64,000 nt of DNA from Phoenix dactylifera (Eukaryota; Streptophyta; Magnoliopsida; Arecales; Arecaceae). The notes beneath the pieces were generated by a model. It did no database searches and was not told the DNA's origin. It worked only from the letters and a program-made list of their open reading frames with translations. How positions within the stretch are numbered: the stretch's first letter is position 1; each line of letters starts with the position of its first letter. Made by a program: the position numbers and the translations under genes. The DNA is taken from contig NC_052409.1 in NCBI RefSeq assembly GCF_009389715.1, forward strand, positions 62,001-126,000, given 5' to 3'. Of the stretch, positions 33,878 to 45,000 are shown one piece after another.

Positions 33878-35499
33878 GAGTCAGTCGGGGATAGGCCCGA
33901 AAAAAGAGGCAAAAGGAGAAGACAAGAAAGGGGTGCTCTAAGGAACAATTCTCACCGAGAAGAAGCAAGTCCTTGCCGGACGAAGAAACTACCTCAAAAG
34001 TTCGAGAGGTATACGCTTCTCAATGCAGCAAAGGCCCAAATCCTTATAAAGATAGAGGGCTAGGGATATCTTTGGGCTCCTCAAAAAAATGAAGGCATTA
34101 GCGAATAAAAGAGATAAGAAGAAGTACTGCCAATTTCATTGGAACCACAAACATGGCACCAAAAAGTGCATCCAGCTGAAGGATAAGATTGAAGCACTCG
34201 TTTGACGTGTCTAGTTAGACTAGTGTGTCAATAAACAGCATGGTCAAGAAGAATCCGCCTTGAATCGACATCCTCCTAAAGAGCCTACTGATAACTGATC
34301 AACAATGGGGGTTATCAACACTATCACTAGGGGTGTTGCTGGCGAGATGTCGGCACTTTAAGAGGTCGTGACCAAGGAGAGCACGAGAAAGATGTCTCCC
34401 TAAAAAGATAGAGGATGGGAGATGTCATCTCTTTCTTCAATGCCAATCTGAGAGGAGTTCAGACTCTTCACGATGATGTTGTAGTTATCTCTTTTATTGT
34501 TTCAAATTATGATATATGAAGAATTTTAGTTGATAATGAAAGTTCAGCCAATGTGTTGTTCTACGATGCTTTCCAAAGAATAAAGTTACTTGCTGAACGG
34601 CTGAGAAAAGTTAGCTCGCCACTGGTTGGGTTCTTAAAAGACTCTATTCCTATGGAGGGTGTAATCAGCTTACCAGTCACTATAGGTCAAGAGCCTCGGT
34701 AGAGCATGGTGAGGCTGGATTTTCTAGTGGTCCGAGTTCCTTCTGTCTACAATGCCATGTTAGTCCGGCCTGGTCTAAATGCCTTCTGAGCTATAGTATC
34801 CACTTACCATTTGCTCATACGATTTTCCACCAAAATGGGGTAAGAGAAGTTTAAGATGACCAAATGTTAGCTTAGCAATGCTATATGGCCACGCTCAACG
34901 AAAATAAGCCTATAGAAACGTTGTCAATAGAGGGGCTTGACATAAGAGATGAATTGAAAGAGCAACGGGATAAACCGGCTGAGGAATCAGTGCATATTCT
35001 CTTGAAGGAAGAGAAATTTGACTGAACTATATAAATCAGCTCGCAATTGGGCAGGGAGAATCGAGCAAAGCTCATTGATTTTCTCCGCACCAATACCGAT
35101 GTCTTTGCCTAGTTGGCTATTGACATGCCGGGAATAAGCCCCGAAGTAATTGTCTATGAGCTCAATGTGAACCCAGCATATCGACCCGTGCGGTAGAAGA
35201 AAAGGAGCTTCACCATAGAAAGGCAGCAAGTTATAGACCAAGAGTATGACAAGCTTCTTGAGGCTAGATTTGTACACATGGTGAACTATCATGATTAACC
35301 TGCCAATGTTGTATTAGTAAAAAAAAGTTAATGAAAAATAGTATATTTGCATAGACTACACCGACCTGAATAAGGCTTGCCCCAAGATAGCTTCCTTCTT
35401 TCGAGGATCGATCAGCTTGTGGATGCAACCTCAGGACATCAACTCTTAACCTTTACGAATCATTTTCTAGCTATAATCAGATTCAAATAGCCCCAGAGG

Positions 35500-35730
35500 A
35501 TGAGAAGAAAAATTGCCTTCATTACTGAGAAAAATCTCTATTGCTACAAAGTTATACCCTTCGGATTAAAGAATATAGGAGCGACCTACCAGCGGCTCGT
35601 TAATAAGATCTTCAAAGAACATATCGGCCAAAATATGGAGGTATATGTAGATGACATGTTGGTAAAAAGCCAAGCAGTTGATCAACATATTGACGACCTG
35701 AAAGGGACTTTTGCAACTCTCAGAAGGTAA
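35500..35730 (+). pseudogene. Reverse transcriptase fragment of the gypsy element
   Basis: The open part of the RT domain: AFITEKNLYCYKVIPFGLKN, then ATYQRLVNKIF, then the catalytic YVDDMLVKS. Upstream RT sequence (35110-35480) is recognisable but broken by stops (CGG/CAG to TAG-type changes) and shifts. Confidence 0.85.
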
Positions 35731-37062
35731 CAAATGAAGCTCAATCTGACGAAGTATGCCTTCAGTGTTACCTCAAAAAAGTTTTTGAGTTTTATGGTGA
35801 CACAACATGGTATAGAAGCAAATCTCGAGAAAATTTGAGCAGTGCAAGAAATGCAATTGCTGAAGACAATAAAGAAGGTTCAGCAGCATTTGGCTAGTAG
35901 GATTGCTGCCCTTGAAAGACTTGTATCCAAGTCGGCTAAACGATACCTCCTATTCTTCAAGGCTTTGAAAAAGCTGATGAATTTTCAATGGACCGAGGAG
36001 TGTCAGACAACCTTCGATCAACTTAAGAAGTATCTTAGCTTGCCGCCTCTCCTTACTAAGTTAAAGACCGGAGAAACACTCTATTAGTATATAGTTGTTT
36101 CTCCACTTGCCGTGAGCTCAGTGTTGGTATGAGAGGAAGAAGGGTGTCAGAAGCCAATTTATTATACAAGTGGAATCTTGTGGGATGCCAAAACAAGATT
36201 CTCAAAGTTGGAGAAGGTTGTCTATATCCTCATTATTTGAGTTTGAAAGCTTCAACCATATTTTCAAGCCTATTCAGTCACGGTGTTGACCGACCAACCA
36301 GTAAAACAAATATTACTGAGGCCAGAAATTTTAGACAGTTGGCAAAATGGGCGTTGTCCCAAATGAAGGCGAACCTGACTCTCATTTGATAGGTCAGAGT
36401 CCTGAGCAACCTTGGATTCTCTATGTAGATGGATCATCCATCCTAGGAGGCAATGGAACTGGAGTCATCCTCACCAACTGAAGGGGGTTGTTGTGGAATA
36501 TGCCTTGAGGTTCGGGTTCAAAGCCTCGAACAATGAAACTAAATACAAAGTCCTAACCACCCGGCTCAAACTTGCGAAGAGCTCGGTGTGCAACAATTGA
36601 AAGTCTTTAATGACTCACAGCTGATTGTCGGCCAAGTAGGAGGAGAATTTGAGGCTTGAGGTCCGTTGATGGTCAGATACTTGCAAAAGGTGAAGGACAT
36701 CTCTTCAGCTTTTCAAAACTTCGATATACATCAGATTCTTAGGTCGAAATATGCTAGAGCCGACCTCTTATCTAAGTTGGTGACCTCAAAATCAGCCGAA
36801 CTGACGAAGACTACATATTTCGAAGTCTTGGAGACACCAAGTATCAAAGAATCCAGTCCAGTGATGAATACGAGAAAAAAAACCGAGTTGGATGGATTCT
36901 CTCCTTGACTTTCTCAAGGATGGAAAGCTACCCGAAAATCAAGCCGAGGCCCAAAATTTGAAGTGTCAAGCCTCTCATTATATCCTTTGATGACAAGTTG
37001 TACAAAAGATCATTCTCTTTACCTCTCCTCAAATGTCTTCGGCCAACCGAAACAAATTTTTC

Positions 37063-37182
37063 AGGGCCCTTAGCTATTGTTCTTGAGAAATGGCCGGGTC
37101 TGGCCCATTCCTCGAAAGACGTTTTTACAGGATCCCTATCTACAACAATTTTCACTTCTGGTTCCGGCGAACGAATAATCAT
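37063..37182 (-). pseudogene. psaA: Plastid-derived psaA 5' fragment in nuclear DNA (NUPT)
   Basis: Minus-strand codons 1-40 of chloroplast photosystem I protein PsaA, starting at the CAT complement 37180-37182. The peptide begins [12 protein letters not shown] and includes [20 protein letters not shown], then TIAKGP. It is almost identical to plastid PsaA and stops abruptly at 37063, where gypsy integrase sequence ([15 protein letters not shown]) resumes. The DNA upstream on the minus strand, to roughly 37435, is probably the plastid spacer before psaA (inference). The origin of 37435-37650 is unknown. Confidence 0.85.
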
Positions 37183-38276
37183 TAAGTCCTCCTCTTTCCG
37201 GACAACATATACAAAGAAACCCGCCAACAGTCAAGTTTTTAGTGAACCTCTGAAAGATAGATATTTAGGCTTTTCATTAAAGTAGAAGGAGACAAACAGA
37301 GGTACTCTTGCCGGTGGAAGAAATTCCATCGTCGTAAGGGAAGGCCTCGGTCAATCAACTCACTGCCATTGACCAGGGGAGGGGGGAACAATCTGACGAG
37401 TGAGATCGTAACACGTGAACAACAAACCATACCGATAGGTTGATAGTTTTCTGTTGGTACGGCGTGTGGTCACAGGAACGATCGGCGGTCGTAGGTAGAG
37501 AAAAAACCTTGCATTCGTCCTTCCTGAAAGCATCATTTGCTCAGGCAGAGAATGGCCATAGAAAGCCTTTTCGGTTGATCATGTGGACCTATTTTCTCTT
37601 ATCAGAGGCACTGGTGTCAGTCTATTACTTACTTGAGCTATCCTGCTCTTTAAAAAGTACATAAAAGAATCTATAGCAACCATCTGGAGGGTAGTTCGCT
37701 GGCGTACTACTTTACAACAAGATGTAACTGATTTTATGAAAAAGTGTGATCGATGTCAATGACATGCCAATATACAACGATGGTTTGCTGCACTATTAAC
37801 GTTGATTAGCACCCCTTGGCCATTTGCACAATGGGAAATGAATATTCTCATACCTTTCCCCATGGCTTCTGGCTAGCATAAATTTCTTTTTGTGGCTATC
37901 GACTATTTCACCAAATGGGTAGAAGCTGAACCAGTGGCTCAAATTACCGAGGCAAAAGCTTGTGACTTCATCTAAAAGGCCATAAGTTGTTGATTCAGGC
38001 TTCCTCAAGTAATCATCACAGATAACGATCATCAAATTTCGAGCTTGCCCTTCTTCACAACAACGAAACCAAAAACCCAATTGTTGCTCTATACTTTTAT
38101 TCTCTCTCTTTCCCCATTGTTGCTCTAGATCTCTAACTTATGCATCGAAGGGTCTCCCGCCGATAATCTTCCTACAAGTAGATTTTTTTGCAGATCAATC
38201 ATGTCTTTCTTTTCGGATCCAGCCGACCTCGGCACACTTCGGACGGAGACCAATCTCAACTCAAATTTTAGCAACA

Positions 38277-38730
38277 ATATGTGGGATTATCAAAAGGCCT
38301 CCTGAATACATTATAAAGATTTTTTTAGGAAGGGTTATAGGAGAGCCTGACTAAGGTTCACTAAATCCCAACTTGATCAAACTTAGATTTAATCTTACTT
38401 GGTTTGAAATTAATTTTAAATTCTAAAATCAAAACATGATTTGTTTAACATTATTTGGAGCTCAATTCATGTTTAATTTTGAAATGAACAGAACATGAGT
38501 CTAATATGTTGGTTTGATAAACCTCAACAAAGCTAGAACCAATTCGAGCTTGAATTGTTCTTGAATTGTAACTTGATTCAAAGTTTAGCTTAAACCTGAA
38601 TTAATACCGATCCAAAGAATTAAAAAAAAAATATAGATGATGATCAAAACCTTGAGCCAACCTGTCTATTATCTATATAATATAATGCATGTATATAAAT
38701 ATATAGTATTACTATATTTTGTTTTGAGGA
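38277..38730. other. AT-rich spacer between gypsy and LINE remnants
   Basis: No open frame or homology. It is rich in ACTTGATTCAA/TTGAATTG-type words, possibly the worn interior of a MITE, but no termini were found. Confidence 0.4.
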
Positions 38731-38739
38731 AATAGGGAG

Positions 38740-40480
38740 GTAGGTGACCGCCCATCATTTATTCATAAGAAAATCTTATAGTTAAGCTACAGAACTAAAT
38801 TTTGATAACATACAGAGGAAAGAGACAAATTTATGGAGTTGCATGGCCAATACATCAATCAGCAAGAATGCTAGACATTATCTTCCTAAACTCTTTAACG
38901 ATACTTTGCCAAACTTAGAGAGAAAGTTGTGATCACAGAGGTCGGACCAATCATTGAACAAGAGCAGTCCTTCCAGTGCGACAGAGGCGATCGAGCATCT
39001 CTTGTTAAGAAATAGTCGGGCATCTCTCCTTCAAGCACACCCAGGCAAAAGCAGCAAACAACATAAGAATTACAGGTCACGCCTTATTTGGAAAGTTCTT
39101 CTTGAGCCCTTCTTGAGCCAATCTATGCAAAGAAATTTGAGAGAAGCTTACGGATGAAGAACACCCAGAGCTAAGCAGACGGTCTTCCAAATTGAGAAAA
39201 ACAAATGACAGGAGGAGAATAAGTGGTCAACAGACTCCGAAGCTTGGTTGCAAATCATACTGTTGTAGGAAGAGCCTGAATTTAGTCCCATACCGACTAG
39301 ATAGCGGAAAAGTCTGTGCCTTATAAGGAGGGAAAACCTCTTTCCTCACGAGGTGCATTTTGTGGGGCAAAATCGTGCGGGTATCCCCCCGTCAGTGCTG
39401 GAAAAATTTCTCCCATAGCGCTAGACGCGCGGACCGGAGTCCCAGAACGGACAATACCTCGTGGAGAACGTGGGTCGTTCTCTGTCGTCAGTTGGTTGGG
39501 ACTGTGCTGTTGTCGGGTCGGAAGGCCCGCAACAGATGGCGCTAGAAGGAATGCCTGCCCGCACATAGAAACTCTCCCTCGGCCTGGGGGCTGCGTTGGC
39601 TCGGGCCGGCCCAGGACCTTTCCGCTGGGGGGGCTGTGTTGTGGGAAGGACTTGAATTTAGTCCCATACCGACTAGGCAGCGAAAAGGTCTGTGCCTTAT
39701 AAGGAGGGAAAACCTCTTTCCTCACGAGGCGCCTTTTGTGGGGCAAAACTGTGCGGGTATTCCTCCGTCAGCACTGGACGCATGGGCCGAAAAAAATTTC
39801 TCCCGTAGCGCTGGACACGCGGGCCGGAGTCTCAGAGCGGACAATACTTCGTGGGGTACGCGGGCCGTTCTCTGTCGTCAGTTGGTTGGGACTGTGCTAT
39901 TGTCGGATCGGAAGGCCCGCAACACATACATCCACCTAGATTCCTTCCGAGTCTTCTACCCATCAACTCTCTTGTGTTCAATTTCTTCTTCCAACGGAGC
40001 CATAAGAAACATTTGATTTTAAGAGGAATAGGCAAGCTCCAAAGGGAGGGGGCAAAGCTGCATTTCACACCTATTGAGTTTAGGATTTGGTAGAGGAAAG
40101 AAGTGTTATAGGTTCCCCTCTACCACACAACCTGATCATCTTCCTGATTGAGGGTAATAGATACCAAGATAATGGATAGGGAGAAGGAGAGCGAAGCAGT
40201 TGAGCCAAGTTGCACAATCTTGGTTGGTATCGGTCTGCGGGTTGATAGAGGAGATGGAGCTTTTCTTGGAAGTTGATTGAGAGGCCCGAAATAAGCTCAA
40301 AGCTATAAATAATGATCTTTAGAGCAGCAACCTTAGCAAAATTAAGGGTGTCATCAGCATAATGGAGAATCTTCGTGCCACCTCGGACCCACGGATTCTC
40401 CAGGCCCGCAAAAGCCCTTCTGATGAAGCTTTGTTGGGCATTGTGCACAAGGGGGGTCAACAGCAAAAATGAAGAGAAAG
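38740..40480 (-). mobile_element. LINE (non-LTR retrotransposon) 3' fragment, split by a TRIM
   Basis: On the minus strand, 40080-40466 encodes the end of a LINE reverse transcriptase, with the catalytic block ILHYADDTLNF and then ISGLSINFQ. The zinc-binding zf-RVT domain follows at about 40060-39930 (IPLKIKCFLWL, KKLNTRELM). It continues beyond the TRIM at 39260-39150 with CMICNQASESVDHLF, spanning the insertion site. Later sequence is full of stops. The first part of the LINE is absent upstream of 40480. Confidence 0.8.
39261..39924 (+). mobile_element. TRIM retrotransposon (family B), complete
   Basis: 5' LTR 39261-39534 and 3' LTR 39637-39924, both running from TGTTGT to CAACA. A 102-bp interior starts with a primer-site-like GATGGCGCTAGAAGGA and ends with a GGGGGGG polypurine stretch. 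It is flanked by the 5-bp duplication CATAC (39256-39260 and 39925-39929). It is very GC-rich compared with its surroundings and has no coding capacity; open frames through it are by-products of composition. The LTRs differ at a modest number of sites. It sits inside a LINE. Confidence 0.9.
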
Positions 40481-40951
40481 TAGATGATCTTGTCTACGCT
40501 CGACGAGCCCGCCTCGCTGATTTAATTTTGATCTGTTTAGTCGCGACTAGACTCGCGAGCGGAGACTGATCGCTGGGGCTCCGGGTCAAACTTTTTGCCT
40601 CCTCCAACCGAGAATCGGTCCCCAGCGGTGCGGTGCCGCGTGATTTTCCTTTTCGACTCCTCGCAATCCAAGCTTTGTGGGCACGTTTTCTCCGTGCGCG
40701 AACGTTCTTTCCGTGCCTCATTCACCATTTTTTTTCTTCCCTCCATTCTATTTCTCCTCTTTTTGCCAAAGGGCCGGTGCTCGAATCTAGTCGTCTCCTT
40801 CCTCCCTTCCTGGGGTGGAATGCATCACCATCGGCACCGACTTCTTCAAAAGAATCCCTGCTGTCTCCCTCTGATGGCGAGATTGTAATCCCGGCGACCA
40901 TCATCATCTTCTTCATCTATTTCTTCCCATCCCTCCGGCTTGGGCTCGGAC
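40481..40951 (+). promoter_or_regulatory. Probable promoter and 5' leader of TGD3
   Basis: A GC-richer region with CT-rich leader sequence between the LINE remnant and the TGD3 ATG. No clear TATA box was seen, and the transcription start cannot be placed. Confidence 0.4.
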
Positions 40952-42047
40952 ATGTCGAGCAGTACCGTTTCCTGGGCCAACTCGTGGGGCCCTCCCTCCG
41001 CCGGTCTCAGGGGGCGTCCCAAACCTCTCCTCCCGAGCAGCAGCATCAGAAGGAGGAGATGGGCTGGTTCGTGCTGGGATGGTGGGAGGAAGATCCTCTG
41101 CACCTGCGCCGCCCCTCCGCGGAATTGGGGCGACGGCCCTCCTGCCTGCGGTACCTATGTAAGTGCCTCCCTCCAAGACGAACGTTTCTTCTTCTTCTAC
41201 TACTACTTCTTCTTTAATAGCCTTTTCCACCTATTCTTCTTCGGCGCCTCTTCGTTCGGCTCCTCTGGGTGTTCCTGCGAATTGGATTAATTCTCGTCCC
41301 GTCAGATTCAGTTGGATTGTTATGAGATCGAATTGGACCAGCCAGCCGTTGAATGAATTGATCGCATGGTATACACCGATTCGAGCATCGAGAGGAAGTA
41401 TGCATGGTAAGATGCAGAATGCCGCCGACCAATGAAGAATGCCCGCAAAATGTTCTACGTTAGGCCAGCAGGCCACATAGATCCATTTCCTTGCTGGACC
41501 GATGTGCCATGGACCCGCTATTTGCTTGCCGAAGCCAGTGTGGAGTTTGAAACCACTCTAGGTCTTTCATGCTATCTGCTTGCTGGACCTGCAATGGTCC
41601 AACCAGCCTTGCACCATCTGATTCACTGCGAACTGTTCTTCTCCCTCCACTCTTGAGTCGTATACCCGCTCATGTCGTTATTCCTGGTTGACCCTTAAGC
41701 TCACATCCCTTCGCACTCGTGCAAGAGAATTAAATTCAAAAAATTGTTGCAGTGAATGCTTGCCAAGTCCAAAGGCCATGACAAAACAATCGATTGCACC
41801 TCGTCCAAACTCAGGCGCATCATATTATGAGAAAAGATTGGCCTCTCGTTATCCTTTTCTCATGATCCCACTGTACTTGATAAATTTTATTGAACTAGTG
41901 ACCTACATAGTGTCATGCACCTGGTGCTTCCATCAATGACTCTTGGTGGAGTAGGAATTTGAGACTTAGTTGTTGTCTATGTTCTCTGGTATTCATCACA
42001 TCCCATGAAATGAATTGATGGGTCTTTCCCATCCTTCTCTCTCTCTC

Positions 42048-42078
<31 letters not shown>

Positions 42079-45000
42079 TCTGCCTCTAGTTTTTCTTTTT
42101 CTTTTTGAGAACTGCCATTAATATTTCTTGATTGATGAGATCTATGCATTATGTTGTTAGAATTCATCCATCTCCGATAATTTGGGAGTGGGTAAAGATG
42201 TTGGGGTTGAACCTGATGTCCTAATCGAGTGCAGAGATGTCCACAAATCCTTTGGAGATAAGCAAATTTTGAGAGGTGTGAGCTTCAAGGTAAATCCTCT
42301 CTGCTTCTTCTTTGTTTCGTATCATGTACATTTCCAGCAATAATTTCTTTATAAGTAGTGCATCAACACTTAAATGCTACAAATATGAGAAAATATGCTT
42401 TTCATGTTGTGTTACCAATTTAGTTTATAACCCTGTTGAAGGAATGCTTATCCATGCTGTATTATTACACATAATACACTTGCAGTGCAAGGTTCTATCA
42501 ATTGGTTCGATTATATAGAGGCCCAGAGTCTTTCTGAGTTGACTGAACTCAGATTATTTAAATTTTGATAGGCTGCCTTGATTTGACTGAAATTATGACA
42601 GGGTCTTTAATCATCATGCCTTATCTCTGGTGTGCAACGCATACCCTGGGAGGTGATCCAGGAGTTAATCCTATCCCATTTCTATAATTTGTATAGGTTA
42701 TGCATGACTTGCAGAATCCTTTTAAAAACTTCACAACAATTGGCAATCTTAAATTCTATATAAAAAAAAATGTTTGCTTACGGTTTTCCTCCTATGTCCT
42801 ATCATACATAAATGCATGCAAGGATACATGCATACGATGTATATAGTCAAGGATATCTCATAATAATATATATGCACCACACACACACACACACATGTGC
42901 TAATTCTTTTCCATGAAACTTTTCATTTTGATAACACATGCATATATGTGCTAATTCCTTTGCATGGGAACTTTTTATGCAATAACAAATTAGATTCAAA
43001 TGTATCCCTAAACAAATTATTAGCATTCGGATATCTCATGGCTTAGCCTTTTTAGTATATATTTTGTTGTTGGGTTGAATTATAGAAGGGCCTATTTCCA
43101 TTCATATTTTTCTTCCATGCAAAATGACTATGGACTTAATATGTATCTCTAGTTATGCAGATTCCTTGGGTCTCTGTAGTTACTCATGGATTCATGACTC
43201 AAGAATGTGCTGATTCCTCTGGCCAATTGCAAATCCTTATCTACTCAATTGTAGTACTTCTTGACAAATAACCACTTATCTTTGTCTCCCAGCAAAAAGT
43301 TCTTATCTCATATTCAAACACATTTGATCATTTCTTTGTCCCTTTTAGCCTCCATTAAATTGCATTGGATATTTCTAAAGGTAAGCATGATCATCTGTGA
43401 TGATTGCATAATTAAATTGTGCCTCCTCATCTTGTTAGATCTTTCCTAGCAATATGACAAATTTGATTGGTGCAGACCATAGGCATGGGCCTCTAGAATG
43501 TTTATCTTTTGGATCTTATGCAGCCTCTCACTTCTTTTACTTCTTTCCCTATACTGGATATGCTGACATCATCATTATTGCATTATAGGCCTTGTCATGT
43601 ATTTAGCTATTCACATTTCAATCAGAGTAGATAGATATCAAACTTGTTCTGCTAATTCATGCCTTCTCTAATTTTCTAGTTCGCGGGAATGTCTATGCTT
43701 CATATGGATTTCACCTTAAACTCTGTATGATTAATCAAAGGTTTCTTCCAGAGATATATTGACTACCTCACATTGAGTTAGAAGCTCAACTCTGAATGGT
43801 TATGTTTGTTTTATTTTTTCTACTTCATAAGCATCTTCACTCTGGTAACAAGCAAGTTTACCATGCTTTGCTTTATCTTTTGCCCCCTATAAAGTTTTCA
43901 GAGATCAGTGTTCTTCTTCTGCATGGACCAAGTATCCCGGAGTTTTGAGTATTTTGTGCACCATTTTTATATGCAGTAATTTTGGCTTGCTACTTCAGAT
44001 AAACCTGGCACATTTTTGGAACTAAAATTATGTTATGAGTAACTATTCTTTTTTTAATTCAGATTAGACAAGGGGAAGCTGTTGGAATAATTGGACCTTC
44101 AGGCACTGGCAAATCAACAGTGCTCAAGGTTATGGCAGGGCTTTTAGCCCCAGACAAGGCAAGAAATTTGATGCTATATTTGTTTATCCTTGAAATTTTT
44201 TGTCCAGTAGGCTTCCGCTGCTTGTTCTTTATATGTTTTGGCATCTAAAGATCCTTCACCCTATGTGTTTTATTTGATGATGAGCAGGGTGAGGTTTTTA
44301 TCCGTGGAAGAAAGAGACATGGTTTGGTCAGTGATGAAGAAATATCAGGCCTCCGGATCGGCTTGGTACTTTATTTTTTTTTGAAAATAAAAGTAATTGA
44401 GTTGGTATAGTTATGTTCAAGGTCTTAGAATCTAAGTGGAATCATGATGTAAATTTAGCCATATGGTCGGTCATTTTATAGCAAGAAATCACTTATTTTT
44501 AGCAAATGACCTTTTATATTGAGGCTTTTATTTTATAGATTATACCCAAGTATTTGTATAACTTAGTTATGGCTGTGATAAGGGCTTGTCTGATTGCATC
44601 TAAGTAACTTATAAAAGGTGTTTTGAAACTTCTTTTTTATATCCAGATACTTATAACCTCATGCAACTTAATGTAGAAGTGATAATCTGTCAAAAGAGTA
44701 ATCTAATTATATCTTTTGTCTGTATATCTAATCAAGGTTTTAGGTCTCAGCAAGACAGGGGGCATCCCAGCCATCCCATCCCGATCCTCTAAGAAAATGG
44801 AACCAGGATGGGGTTGCAATAAACCGATCCATATAGGGAAAGAAGAGAAAGAGGAAATAAAGGAAGAAGGAAAGATGAAGAAAAAGGAAAGAAAAAGAAA
44901 GGAATGAAAGGAGGAATAAAGGAAAGACAAAGAAAAAGGAACGAAGAAGAGGAACAATAGAAGCGATAAGAAAAAGAAAGAAGACAAAGGAAAGAGAGGA

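Larger units (their letters stand above)
33240..38276 (+). mobile_element. Decayed Ty3/gypsy retrotransposon, Tat-like
   Basis: Remains of gag-pol in the usual order. Gag is at 33296-33877 (HWFKMPQAEPYDDTSDLFDHLESFKT region, then IKQREGESL), with a frameshift near 33540. Protease is at about 34520-34585 (VDNESSANVLFYDAF). Reverse transcriptase is at about 35110-35730, with motif YVDDMLVKS at 35644-35670. RNase H is at about 36090-36600 (WILYVDGSS). Integrase is at about 36960-38080 (core ATTD-like block AIDYFTKWVEAEP and IITDN). Stops and shifts break every domain. The integrase is interrupted by foreign DNA at 37063-~37650. The 3' end joins a fragment resembling an LTR tail (38080-38276, ending GCAACA). 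No 5' LTR was found. The domain order (RT-RH-IN) and motifs fit the Tat/Ogre side of gypsy elements. Confidence 0.85.

Noticed and set aside
33240..38276. Complete gypsy element with both LTRs
   Set aside because: No 5' LTR or primer site was found before gag, every domain has stops or shifts, and only an LTR-like tail is present at the 3' end.
39316..40016. Long frames on both strands at 39.3-40.0 kb
   Set aside because: GC-rich, non-coding TRIM LTRs produce long frames by composition. The repeated peptide follows the LTR repeat.
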